Below the pieces are notes generated by a model. It saw only the letters and a list, made by a program, of their open reading frames with translations, made no database searches and was not told the DNA's origin. Positions 9,379-18,059 of a stretch of DNA of 64,000 nt are shown in pieces. The DNA comes from Fibrobacter succinogenes (lineage in GTDB: Bacteria > Fibrobacterota > Fibrobacteria > Fibrobacterales > Fibrobacteraceae). The position numbers and the translations under genes are program-made. The stretch's first letter is position 1. The number at the start of each line of letters is the position of its first letter. The DNA is taken from contig CADCGB010000003.1 in NCBI GenBank assembly GCA_902800815.1, positions 62,001 to 126,000 on the forward strand, given 5' to 3'.

Positions 9379-9836
9379 TACTTACCTTCCTTGTACAGGT
9401 CGAGCCCGAGGAATTCGCATTCGCGCTTGCGCATTACCTTGCGGTCAGCAGCCTTGATGTGGTCGTAGCCCGAAAGATGCAACAGCCCGTGCACGAGCAC
9501 GCGCTTGAGTTCGGCATAGAACGTGTTACCGTACTCCGGAGCCTGGCGCTTCACCTGGTCGCGGGCGATGTAGATTTCGCCCAGAAAGTCCTCTTCGTGC
9601 CATTCATAAGAAAGCACGTCTGTTACCTTGTCCAGACCGCGATAGTTCTTGTTCATCTCGCGGACAAATTCGTCTGTACAGAGGACCACGTTAACATTGT
9701 TTTCCGTGCCCTCCTCGTGCAAGAGCTTACGGGCAACGGATTCGAGCCGATCCTTCCACGGGAAAGACTCGATGTTTCCTTCACAAAGGAAATCTATCTT
9801 GTATTTCTTCTTTTTACTACTAGCAGGGTCTGCCAT
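9378..9836 (-). CDS. ybeY: YbeY endoribonuclease / rRNA maturation factor
   Basis: 152 residues. The signature HGLLHLSGYDH supplies the three histidines that bind the catalytic metal. The family acts in 16S rRNA 3'-end maturation and ribosome quality control in the cytoplasm. The start at 9836 (MADPASS) is preferred over ATG 9851 because it overlaps the preceding stop as TAATG, and the same coupling links it to the CorC-like gene downstream. Confidence 0.93.
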   Translation of the reverse strand: MADPASSKKKKYKIDFLCEGNIESFPWKDRLESVARKLLHEEGTENNVNVVLCTDEFVREMNKNYRGLDKVTDVLSYEWHEEDFLGEIYIARDQVKRQAPEYGNTFYAELKRVLVHGLLHLSGYDHIKAADRKVMRKRECEFLGLDLYKEGK

Positions 9837-10126
9837 TAAATGTTGTACCACTTCTTTAAATTCTCGATAATGGCTTCGGCCTGGGCCTTGCCACTGATAT
9901 TGAACTTGCTACGGGCCTTGAATGCCCCGCCGGCCTTCTGGTAACGGCGCAGATACACCTTGGGTTCGCCAAATTCGCCCGTTTTGGCGTTTTTTTCCTG
10001 ACAAAGGAACATCATGGTCTGCCAGGCGCCCTTGGTAAGGACGGCCTTGTCCAGTTCCTTGATGACCTGTTCACCCGTTTCGGTATCGACCATTTCGACG
10101 GTGGGTTCTTCAGTTTCCATGCTCAT
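9836..10126 (-). CDS. Conserved small protein, unknown function, upstream of ybeY
   Basis: 96 residues from ATG 10126 (MSMETEEPTVEMVD). AGAGAGG lies 6 bases upstream, so the longer reading to 10150 is unlikely. The N-terminus is acidic; the C-terminal half is basic with aromatic residues (VYLRRYQKAGGAFKARSKFN), which could bind RNA or ribosome (inference). No family recognised. It overlaps ybeY by one base (TAATG) and is the first gene of a three-gene operon. TATCTTTG at 10163-10170 on this strand is a plausible promoter element. Confidence 0.7.
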   Translation of the reverse strand: MSMETEEPTVEMVDTETGEQVIKELDKAVLTKGAWQTMMFLCQEKNAKTGEFGEPKVYLRRYQKAGGAFKARSKFNISGKAQAEAIIENLKKWYNI

Positions 10127-10162
10127 GAGTAACCTCTCTAAAAAACACAAAAAATCTTATAC

Positions 10163-10170
10163 CAAAGATA
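10163..10170 (-). promoter_or_regulatory. TAnnTTTG promoter-like element (TATCTTTG)
   Basis: It lies 36 bases before the start of the small gene that leads the ybeY operon. It is one of two such elements in the 115-bp divergent gap, the other facing the FecR gene. Confidence 0.4.
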
Positions 10171-10202
10171 CATTTATTATACGCAAAAACAAATTAATAA
10201 GA

Positions 10203-10210
10203 TATATTTG
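10203..10210 (+). promoter_or_regulatory. TAnnTTTG promoter-like element (TATATTTG)
   Basis: It lies 31 bases before the ATG of the FecR-domain gene, in an AT-rich stretch. Confidence 0.4.
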
Positions 10211-10241
10211 TATCAAGTTTACATCTTGCAAGTGAGGCAAT

Positions 10242-12227
10242 ATGTCGTTTTCTGGAAAAATCAAGGCTTCGATAGTCCTGCTCATGGCAGTCTCGTCGCT
10301 TACCTTTGCCGCGAAGGGCACTTCGGGCAAGGTTATCGACAAACTCGGTGAAGCAAAACTCCAAAAGGCCGCCAAGATTGGCACCTGGGACGAAATCAGT
10401 GTTGGCAACAGGGTCAGGGAAAAAGACCAGATCCGTACCGGGATAGAATCCCACGTCGCCATCACGCTTTCTGACGGTAGTTCCATCGTGGTCCAGGAGA
10501 ACTCACTCGTGGAATTCACTACGCTCCAGGCCGAAGATGGCATCCAGACCGCCCTCACCGACGTGAAGACCGGTAAAATCAAGTTCGACGCCCAAAAGCA
10601 GCATTCCGGCGGAAGCTTCAAGTTCAAGACGGCAACCGCAACCGCAGCTATCCGCGGTACGGACGGCTATTTCGGATGGACGGTGAAGTCCCGCGGCACA
10701 TACCTTTCGCTTGGCCGCGGCAACGCCTTGCTCAAGAGCAACGACGGCGCAGAATGTGAAGTGAACGGTGGGCAGACCGCGTTCTTCCGCGGGAACTCCA
10801 ACAAGTGCCACGTTTTCGATGCCAAGTCCTCGGGTAACAAGGACTTCATTAACGGGCTCGATTCCCTGCTCGACAACGAGACCATCACTGAAGACCAACT
10901 TAACGACTTTATCAAGAATCTCGACGCCGACCTCCAGGAGAGGATGAACAAGGCCATCGAGGCCATCTCCTGCAAGTTCGAAGACCTCGAAGACACCATT
11001 ACCGTGAGCAAGGTGAGCATCAAGGGCGTCTGCAGCCCGGGAGTGACGCTTTCCCTGTCGGGAGCCACATTCCAGAGCAATGGCGAGGCATTCGAAATCC
11101 AGACGGAATGGGCCCCGAAGGCCGCAGGCGCCAAGAAATTCAATGCGACCTGCACCGGCAGTCTAGAAGTCCCCTGCAAGCAGGAAAAGCAAAAGGGAAA
11201 GAAGGGCAAGCAGCCCGTTTGCAAGAAAGAAGTCACCATAGAGTGCGGTACGCTTACCACCTTCTACAAGAACCCCGCTGACACTGTCGCAGCCGACACG
11301 GCCGCAGCACAGGACACGGTTAAGGTCGACTCCGTTGTCGCAAAGCCCTTCGCCGTGACCACCCCATCGCCGGTAACCGTCTGCGAGCCCGGGTCCGTGA
11401 CCATCGAAGGTACATTTGACCAGACCGACCCCAAGGGAACCCTCTACGTGAAGATGGGCAACTACAAATCCAGGAACCTGGTACCCCTGAGCGCAAACGG
11501 CGAGTTCATCCACATGATTAACATTAGCGACATCGCCGGCAACTGGAACGAGTCCAAGGTGACCGTCGAATACAGCGGCGCCAGCGGCAACCGCAACGCG
11601 ACCATCATCCTGAATGTCGACAAGACCTGCAAGCAGGTGAACATGAAGCGCCCGGCTCTCACGTTCGTGAGCACGAGCCCCATCCGCTGCGATGCCAGGT
11701 TCGCCCTTTCCGAAGCGACAGACGACATCGTGATTGTTTCCAAGGAAATTGACGGCAATGCCTACGGCGAGACATCGTACAGGCAGAACTCGAACCTCGC
11801 CCTCAAGCTTACGCCGGGTGTCCACAAGTACACGCTCAAGGCAACCGACCAGGCCGGCAACACGGCAAACATATCCAAAAAACTCGGGTGTTTCCCGCCC
11901 CATACGGCATCTATCGAAGTGGTTGGCGGGACCTATGACCCCATGCGTTCGCCTCCGCCACCGCCAAACGCATCGAACGAAATCCGCAAGATGCTGCGTT
12001 TCAAGATAGTCGGCGTGTTGCAGCAGGACCCCGCACAGGTCAAGCATGTCAAGGTAACGCAAGACAATAAAACGATTGTTAACGACAATGGCGACCAGAT
12101 TACCGACCTGGACTACAATATTCCGATAACGCTTTACCGCGGAACAAGGTCCATCGTCAACATTTATGTCGAAATGATGAACGGCAAGAAGTATAATGCC
12201 GTCAAGATTTACGGGGACAAAAAATGA
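10242..12227 (+). CDS. Secreted FecR-domain protein
   Basis: 661 residues. A signal peptide (ending about SSLTFA) precedes a FecR domain at about 30-145, seen in VGNRVREKDQIRTG, ITLSDGSSIVVQENSLVEF and FKTATATAAIRGTDGYFGW. The rest contains Cys-containing beta-rich repeats with Ig-like character (CEPGSVTIEGTF, then a segment with RCDARFALSEATDDI) and ends before a tail with PPPPPNAS. There is no cytoplasmic anti-sigma helix and no sigma factor or TonB receptor nearby, so this is a structural or periplasmic use of the FecR fold, not classic iron signalling (inference). Its stop overlaps the next start as ATGA. Confidence 0.82.
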   Translation: MSFSGKIKASIVLLMAVSSLTFAAKGTSGKVIDKLGEAKLQKAAKIGTWDEISVGNRVREKDQIRTGIESHVAITLSDGSSIVVQENSLVEFTTLQAEDGIQTALTDVKTGKIKFDAQKQHSGGSFKFKTATATAAIRGTDGYFGWTVKSRGTYLSLGRGNALLKSNDGAECEVNGGQTAFFRGNSNKCHVFDAKSSGNKDFINGLDSLLDNETITEDQLNDFIKNLDADLQERMNKAIEAISCKFEDLEDTITVSKVSIKGVCSPGVTLSLSGATFQSNGEAFEIQTEWAPKAAGAKKFNATCTGSLEVPCKQEKQKGKKGKQPVCKKEVTIECGTLTTFYKNPADTVAADTAAAQDTVKVDSVVAKPFAVTTPSPVTVCEPGSVTIEGTFDQTDPKGTLYVKMGNYKSRNLVPLSANGEFIHMINISDIAGNWNESKVTVEYSGASGNRNATIILNVDKTCKQVNMKRPALTFVSTSPIRCDARFALSEATDDIVIVSKEIDGNAYGETSYRQNSNLALKLTPGVHKYTLKATDQAGNTANISKKLGCFPPHTASIEVVGGTYDPMRSPPPPPNASNEIRKMLRFKIVGVLQQDPAQVKHVKVTQDNKTIVNDNGDQITDLDYNIPITLYRGTRSIVNIYVEMMNGKKYNAVKIYGDKK

Positions 12228-15200
12228 AATACGCTTACAAAACATTGATTTCGACTATCGCCCTCAGTTCGGCAATGATCTTCGCGCAGGCACCCGCAGA
12301 AGCACCTGCGCCTGCAGCCGCACAGCCTGCAGCACCGACCGCAGAACAGGCAGCCCCCGCAACACCGGCTGAAGCGGCCCCCGCAACGGCACCCGAAGCC
12401 CAGCCGGCCGCTCCCGTAGCGGAAGCCCCGGCAGCACAGCCGGCACCCGAAGCGGCTGCGCCTGCACCGGCAGCGACCGAAGCGCCTGCAACCACCGCCG
12501 AAGCAGCACCCGCGCCCGAGGCACCGGCCCAGGCCGATTCCCTCACCAGCACTGCAGCGGCCGCACCGGCAGATTCCACGCAGCCGGCACCTGATAGTAC
12601 CGTCGCAGCAACCGCACCCGCCGACTCGGCAGCAAGCGGATTTGTCGCCGACACGACAACGCCTCCGCCCTCACTTTTCGAAGGCACCGAAATTGCAGGC
12701 GACATTCACGGGTTCCTGAAACTCGACAAGTCACCCTACATTGCGACCGACATGCTCATTGTTTCCCCGAACACGAGCCTTGTTATCGAACCCGGTGTCG
12801 TTATCTACTTCAAGCTGGGCACGGGCATCCAGGTGAACAAGGGCCAGTTAGTTATTGCCGGCTCCAAGATTTCGCCGGTAACCCTCCGTTCCGCCTTCGA
12901 CCGCAGCAAGCCGGGTGACTGGCAGGGTATTACCATTACGGGTGACCAACGCGCAGAAATCCGCAACGTGCACATTAGCGACGCCGCAGTCGGCATCGCC
13001 ATCGAGAACGGATCGATGGACCTGAAGGATGCGAAAATCGAGAACACCTCGGTGCGCGGCATTTACGCCCGTAACGCCTCCGTCGCCATAAGCGACTGCG
13101 AATTCACGAACAACCAGATTGCATTGGACGTTTCAAACTACACGTACGCAGATGTCGACCGTGTTTCCTTCGAAAAGAACAAGGTCGCCATCATGAACTC
13201 GCCCCTTGCCGAGACCCACGTTTCGTCCTCGAAGATCGAAGAAAACGAGTTGGGTATTCTCAACATGGGCAACAGCCTCATCACGTTCAACAATACCGAA
13301 ATCACGAAGAACGAACAGGGCGTTTCCTCTGTCGAAGTGCTCCCTCCCGAGATTATCGAATGCGTCAAGGGCAACACGCTTGACCTGGACAACCAGGCCG
13401 AAGCGATGGCATCAACCCTGCCGCCCGCACCCGAGATTCCGGGTATCGAGCAGAGGCAGGTGCGCGCCTCCGACAAGATCGGAGACATTGTCGCCGAAAG
13501 GCTTGAGGCCGAGACCAAGACCGACTCCACGCAGTCCCGCTGGAGCGTCATCGGTAATGTGATGCTCGGAACCGGATTCCACTATATAAAGACCCGCAGG
13601 AACTACACCGACGACGAAATCGTCCTCGGGACCGATACCATCGCCCCGGGTAACCACTACAAGAACAACTTCCAGGTCCCCGGCCTCGCCTCTCGCGCCA
13701 GCGCCTACTTGCTCATGCAGTCAGTCGACGGCCAGACACTCGAGTTCAACACCGACCTTACCATCGATTCCTGGAACAAGTTCTCCCCGAACCCGGTAAC
13801 GCTGAGCTACACCGACGCCGTCAACAAGGTAACCCTCGGTGACTTCCAGCTCGTCGGCGGCGAAACCTACATGGCGGGCATTCCCGTATTCGGTATCGAC
13901 TATACGCTTTCCCTGCTCAAGAACAACGCCGACCAGCCCCTGTTCCAGTTGGGCGGATTCTTCGGCGAAGCCCAGCGGAGCCTCGTGGCAGGCGCTCGCC
14001 ACCCCTACCTCTACAACGACTACATCGATGACGGTGAACTTCAGGCACAGCGCCTTGCCTACGGTGGTTTCATCAAGTGGGCTCCGGTACGTCGTTTCGA
14101 TGCAAAGTTCGGCGTGATTTACGCAGACGATGAACTCGAAGACCCGCTGCTCCGTGACGGTGCAAATGAAAGATGGTCTACCAGCGACCCGATGCAGGAA
14201 TCGTTCACGCTCTATGCCGACGGAAACTGGCTATTCTTCCCGGGCGATATCGAACTTAACGGACAGATCGCCGTGGGCCGTGCAGACACCTCCGATGTCG
14301 TACGCCAGCGTGCCATCAACAAGGTGTTTAGCGACGCCGGCATTAGCCCCGTCTCTTACAACCTCCTGCGCCAGCTAATGCAGAACCAGTCCAAGATAAA
14401 CTCCCTCTCTGACGCGGAACTCTATTCCATCTTTAGCGACAACACGACCCTCAACAGGAGCCAGATGCGCGACTCCTTGCGCACCCTTATCCGCGAAGCC
14501 AAGAACGTGCAGAGGGATACCGAGGAAGACCGTGACGAAGACCGCGTGCTCGGCCTCAACTGGGGTAGCCAGAACTTTGCTATCGGGGCATCGCTCAACT
14601 GGAATATCTACAAGACAAGCATCAGCGGCCACATCAAGTACGTGGGCGAAGACTTCTACAGCGCCGGTTCCCCGAACCAGCTTTCGGACACCCGTGAATT
14701 CGGTGGCCGCATCGAGCAGGACATTCTTGGATTCTGGGATCTGGGATTCTCTTACCAGATCAGTATCGAGAATGCCGCCAAGGGTGACAAGACCAACATC
14801 TTCGGCCTTGGCGAAGGCACCGAATGGGGCCTGTTTGCCGATGAAGACAGCAAATGGTTCGACAAGCACGAACTCGACAACGACCGCACCAAATACATCC
14901 AGAATGCCGGTATCGACAACACGTTCAAGGTCAACAAGAATGTCGACGTGAACGTGGGTTACAACTTCGAATACAAGACCCAGTACAAGCCCTACCAGCT
15001 CCACTACAACTTTACCCTCGAAGACGGTATTTACAGGGATGGCTGGTTCAACACACGTAAGGGCCGCGACTCCACGATGATTGTCGAAGGTGATGACACC
15101 ACTTACGTGGACGCCGTACGTTGGGGCGAATACACGGCCCTTTCCAAGGAATCCTTCCTCGCCTCGCGATTCCAGGAACGCCTCTTCAAGCACACCTGGA

Positions 15201-15763
15201 ACCTGGGAACAGCTATCCGAGCCTACAACTCCGTATTCAAGGTTGGCGGCCAGTGGACCTACCGTACCGATGGTTCCAAGTTCCACAGGGATAGCCTCAT
15301 CGAAGGCCTGAACCTCTCGAACGCCACCTGGGAAAAGCTGGGTTACTACTTCGGCGGTTCCGACTACTTCGAGCAGACCTACCCCATGTCCGTGACCACG
15401 ACTCTAGCAATCCTGCAGAACAGGTTCTCGCTTACCCCGAGATTCAAGAGCTACAGCCGCGACGACATGAGCGAAGTGGAAATCTCGATTGAAGACGAAT
15501 TCGAAATGCCCCTCAAGAACAACTTCTTTGTTCTTGGCGTGAACGCAGGCTTCCGCTACATGGTTACCGACTGGGAAGAATACGGCGAATCCTACGATGA
15601 AACCGAAACTGACGTAACCGGCAACGTGAACCTGCGCGTGAACCACAACAAGCGCTTCTACACGGAATGGTACACCGGCGCAGCACTCTACTACCGCCCG
15701 GACAACCTGAGCAACGAATACAAGGATGTCTACGTTGGCGTGAACGCTCACTTCGTATTTTAG
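12224..15763 (+). CDS. Very large outer-membrane protein: Ala/Pro-rich segment, beta-helix, C-terminal barrel
   Basis: 1179 residues. After a signal peptide (to about MIFAQA) comes a stretch of about 120 residues made largely of Ala, Pro, Glu and Thr (about 22-145). A parallel beta-helix follows (about 160-385; repeated turns such as ISDAAVGIAIENGSMDLKDA and ENELGILNMGNSLITFNNT). From about 445 to the end the pattern is that of alternating barrel strands, ending in a terminal Phe (VGVNAHFVF). It starts inside the stop of the FecR gene (ATGA), so both are made together and may form one complex. The family is unknown to me; fibre binding or export are guesses. Confidence 0.8.
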   Translation: MKYAYKTLISTIALSSAMIFAQAPAEAPAPAAAQPAAPTAEQAAPATPAEAAPATAPEAQPAAPVAEAPAAQPAPEAAAPAPAATEAPATTAEAAPAPEAPAQADSLTSTAAAAPADSTQPAPDSTVAATAPADSAASGFVADTTTPPPSLFEGTEIAGDIHGFLKLDKSPYIATDMLIVSPNTSLVIEPGVVIYFKLGTGIQVNKGQLVIAGSKISPVTLRSAFDRSKPGDWQGITITGDQRAEIRNVHISDAAVGIAIENGSMDLKDAKIENTSVRGIYARNASVAISDCEFTNNQIALDVSNYTYADVDRVSFEKNKVAIMNSPLAETHVSSSKIEENELGILNMGNSLITFNNTEITKNEQGVSSVEVLPPEIIECVKGNTLDLDNQAEAMASTLPPAPEIPGIEQRQVRASDKIGDIVAERLEAETKTDSTQSRWSVIGNVMLGTGFHYIKTRRNYTDDEIVLGTDTIAPGNHYKNNFQVPGLASRASAYLLMQSVDGQTLEFNTDLTIDSWNKFSPNPVTLSYTDAVNKVTLGDFQLVGGETYMAGIPVFGIDYTLSLLKNNADQPLFQLGGFFGEAQRSLVAGARHPYLYNDYIDDGELQAQRLAYGGFIKWAPVRRFDAKFGVIYADDELEDPLLRDGANERWSTSDPMQESFTLYADGNWLFFPGDIELNGQIAVGRADTSDVVRQRAINKVFSDAGISPVSYNLLRQLMQNQSKINSLSDAELYSIFSDNTTLNRSQMRDSLRTLIREAKNVQRDTEEDRDEDRVLGLNWGSQNFAIGASLNWNIYKTSISGHIKYVGEDFYSAGSPNQLSDTREFGGRIEQDILGFWDLGFSYQISIENAAKGDKTNIFGLGEGTEWGLFADEDSKWFDKHELDNDRTKYIQNAGIDNTFKVNKNVDVNVGYNFEYKTQYKPYQLHYNFTLEDGIYRDGWFNTRKGRDSTMIVEGDDTTYVDAVRWGEYTALSKESFLASRFQERLFKHTWNLGTAIRAYNSVFKVGGQWTYRTDGSKFHRDSLIEGLNLSNATWEKLGYYFGGSDYFEQTYPMSVTTTLAILQNRFSLTPRFKSYSRDDMSEVEISIEDEFEMPLKNNFFVLGVNAGFRYMVTDWEEYGESYDETETDVTGNVNLRVNHNKRFYTEWYTGAALYYRPDNLSNEYKDVYVGVNAHFVF

Positions 15764-15784
15764 TGAGTAAAGCGATTTTCAAAG

Positions 15785-15809
15785 GCGGGCCGAAAGGCTC
15801 GCTTTTTTT
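15785..15809 (+). terminator. Rho-independent terminator after the FecR/barrel operon
   Basis: A 7-bp stem (GCGGGCC/GGCTCGC, one G-T pair) with a GAAA loop is followed by seven T. It lies 21 bases after the stop. Confidence 0.88.
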
Positions 15810-15821
15810 ATTTTTGTAATA

Positions 15822-17414
15822 ATGTTCACCTACCGCTACAGAGAACTGCCCGTCGCCCTCGAAAAGAAGGGCCAGTTCCGCGAGGCGCTCGCCCGCGAGC
15901 TCAGGCTACACCCCGAGAAGATTTTCAACCTGGAGGTGGAGCGGTTTGCGCTGGACAGTCGTCGCAAGGGAGCGCCGCACTGGAGCTACAACGTCATCTT
16001 TGACGTGGAACGCCCGCTTCGCGCTTCGGGCAATGCGGCCCGCGGGCTTATCGAGGCAACTCGAGAACGAGAGACACTCGAAAGTGACCCGCTTACAAGT
16101 AGCGTACCGATGGCGAGCCACGTGGACATTATCGGGGCGGGACCCGCAGGGCTGTGGGCAGCCCTCCACCTGCTGCGTCGCGGATTTACCGTAGACTTGT
16201 ACGAGCAGGGCAAACCCGTAGAGGAGCGGTTCCGCGACATCCGCAGGTTCTTCGCCGACCGAATCTTCAACGAGCATTCCAACGTACTGTTCGGCGAAGG
16301 CGGGGCCGGCGCATTCAGTGACGGCAAGCTCAATACCCGCAGCCGCAATATTTTCTCGGAAACGGTCCTGCGCGACATGGTGGATTTCGGCGTGGACGAG
16401 AGCGTCGTCACCTTCGCAAAGCCGCATATCGGTACCGACAGACTCGTGCTGATGCTGCGCCAGATACGTGCGGAGATTGCACGGCTTGGCGGGAAGATAC
16501 ACTTCAATACCGCGCTCGAGGATGTGGAAATTAACGGCGGAAAGGTCTGCGCGATTAAATTAAATGAATTAAACAGCGCCGCCCGCTGGCAAAAGTGCGA
16601 GGCGCTGGTACTTGCCACGGGGCATTCCGCCCGCGGGATTTACGAACTTCTGGCCGCCCGCGGGGTTACGCTCGAAAGCAAGGCATTCGCGATGGGCGTA
16701 CGCGTCGAACACCCGCAGGCCCTTATCAACCTCAGGCAACTCGGGAAGGGCGTAGACACACGCCTTACGGGTGCCGCAGAATACTTCCTCGCCACCCCGA
16801 CACTAAACAAGACGAGCAGCGCCTACAGTTTCTGCATGTGCCCGGGTGGAGTTCTGGTGCCCTGCGCATCGGAACCGGGAACGCTCGCCACCAACGGCAT
16901 GAGCTACAGCCGCCGCAACGGCCCCACCGCGAACGGCGCGATTGTCGTACCCGTAGAGGCAAGCGAAACGACCTTCGGCGGGCTCGATTTCCAGCGCAAG
17001 ACGGAGCGCGACGCCTTCGAGGTCGGCGGCAAGGCATACGCAGCACCCGCACAGACCATCAAGGCGTTCCTCGCCCACCACGCCGACAGGAATTTGCCCA
17101 AAACGACTTACCCCTGCGGGCTTGTCGCCTGCAACATGTGGGATTGGCTCGACAAGAAAATCTGCAGTTCGCTTGCAGAAGGTTTCCAGAATTTTGACCG
17201 CAAGATTCCGGGATTTATAGAGCAGGGCCTGATTGTAGCCCCCGAGACGCGCACGAGCTCCCCGGTGCGCATCACGCGCAATAACGACACGCTCGAAAGC
17301 GTCAACACGCAGGGGCTATTTGTGCTCGGCGAAGGAGCGGGCTATTCCGGCGGAATCGTCACGAGCGCCGCGGACGGCGTGAGACTTGCCGTGCGTGCAA
17401 AGAAAAGCGAATAA
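15822..17414 (+). CDS. FAD-dependent oxidoreductase, COG2509-like
   Basis: 530 residues. An N-terminal domain of about 100 residues precedes the dinucleotide-binding motif GAGPAGLWAALHL (about residues 107-119) followed by an acidic strand end (VDLYEQGKP). The conserved family block FGEGGAGAFSDGKLNTR follows, and the C-terminus has GLFVLGEGAGYSGGIVTSAADG, the second FAD contact. Such proteins are cytoplasmic flavoproteins of undefined substrate. The gene stands alone, with terminators before and a 279-bp gap after. Confidence 0.85.
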   Translation: MFTYRYRELPVALEKKGQFREALARELRLHPEKIFNLEVERFALDSRRKGAPHWSYNVIFDVERPLRASGNAARGLIEATRERETLESDPLTSSVPMASHVDIIGAGPAGLWAALHLLRRGFTVDLYEQGKPVEERFRDIRRFFADRIFNEHSNVLFGEGGAGAFSDGKLNTRSRNIFSETVLRDMVDFGVDESVVTFAKPHIGTDRLVLMLRQIRAEIARLGGKIHFNTALEDVEINGGKVCAIKLNELNSAARWQKCEALVLATGHSARGIYELLAARGVTLESKAFAMGVRVEHPQALINLRQLGKGVDTRLTGAAEYFLATPTLNKTSSAYSFCMCPGGVLVPCASEPGTLATNGMSYSRRNGPTANGAIVVPVEASETTFGGLDFQRKTERDAFEVGGKAYAAPAQTIKAFLAHHADRNLPKTTYPCGLVACNMWDWLDKKICSSLAEGFQNFDRKIPGFIEQGLIVAPETRTSSPVRITRNNDTLESVNTQGLFVLGEGAGYSGGIVTSAADGVRLAVRAKKSE

Positions 17415-17497
17415 GAAGAGAATATTTCAATAAACGACATTCACGAGCAGCATAATTCGATAACTATCGTCAGTCGTTTAACGCCCACACACATTTC

Positions 17498-17537
17498 GCG
17501 GAAATCTGCAGGGACTAACAGTCACAAGGATTTCCGC
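17498..17537. repeat. Nested inverted repeat in the convergent gap 17415-17693
   Basis: An outer 9-bp perfect inverted repeat (GCGGAAATC at 17498-17506, GATTTCCGC at 17529-17537) encloses a 4-bp one (GACT/AGTC at 17513-17523). No T-run follows on either strand, so it is a poor intrinsic terminator. Since the gap separates convergent genes it may still act as an mRNA end or encode a small RNA. The rest of the gap shows only a tandem GTGAACGT near 17642. Confidence 0.4.
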
Positions 17538-17693
17538 AGATTCTGATTATTGCAAACATACTGCAATAAGCAGTCTTCTACCGGAGCAACTATCGTATTT
17601 TTGCGAAGAGGGGCGTTTTACAAAGAGAACACTCGAACGAAGTGAACGTGTGAACGTGTAAATAGACTCTCGTAGCAAACACTTTAACAAACT

Positions 17694-18005
17694 TTACTTG
17701 AATTTCACGGCAGTCCCGTACACGATAATTTCGGACGACCCCGCCATAACAGATGACGTCGCAAAGCGCACGTTCACGACAGCGTCACCACCGATACGGG
17801 ACGCTTCCTCTATCATGCGCTGCATCGCGATGTTGCGGGCATCGTTCAGCATCTCGGTATAACCGGCAATTTCGCCACCGATAATCGTCTTGAGGCCCGC
17901 AAAGATATCGCGCACCACGTTCTTGCTGAACACGACACTCCCCTTGACCACCTGGATAGTCTCAATTTCCTTGCCCGTAATGAAATCTGTCGTTACAATC
18001 TGCAT
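17694..18005 (-). CDS. YbjQ/UPF0145-family protein
   Basis: 103 residues, normal for the family. The family pattern is visible: MQIVTTDFITGKEI at the N-terminus, the AMQRMIEEASRIGGDAVVNV helix and the closing GTAVKF strand. Members form pentameric beta-rich rings; function is not established. AAGGAGG lies before the ATG. Cytoplasmic, single gene. It converges with the FAD oxidoreductase gene. Confidence 0.88.
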   Translation of the reverse strand: MQIVTTDFITGKEIETIQVVKGSVVFSKNVVRDIFAGLKTIIGGEIAGYTEMLNDARNIAMQRMIEEASRIGGDAVVNVRFATSSVMAGSSEIIVYGTAVKFK

Positions 18006-18059
18006 ATTCCATGCCTCCTTTTTTGCACGAATATATAAAAATCAGCGCTGACTTAGGCG

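Noticed and set aside
12284-12650. GC-rich low-complexity stretch suggestive of a repeat element
   Set aside because: It encodes the Ala/Pro-rich stalk of the large outer-membrane protein in frame.
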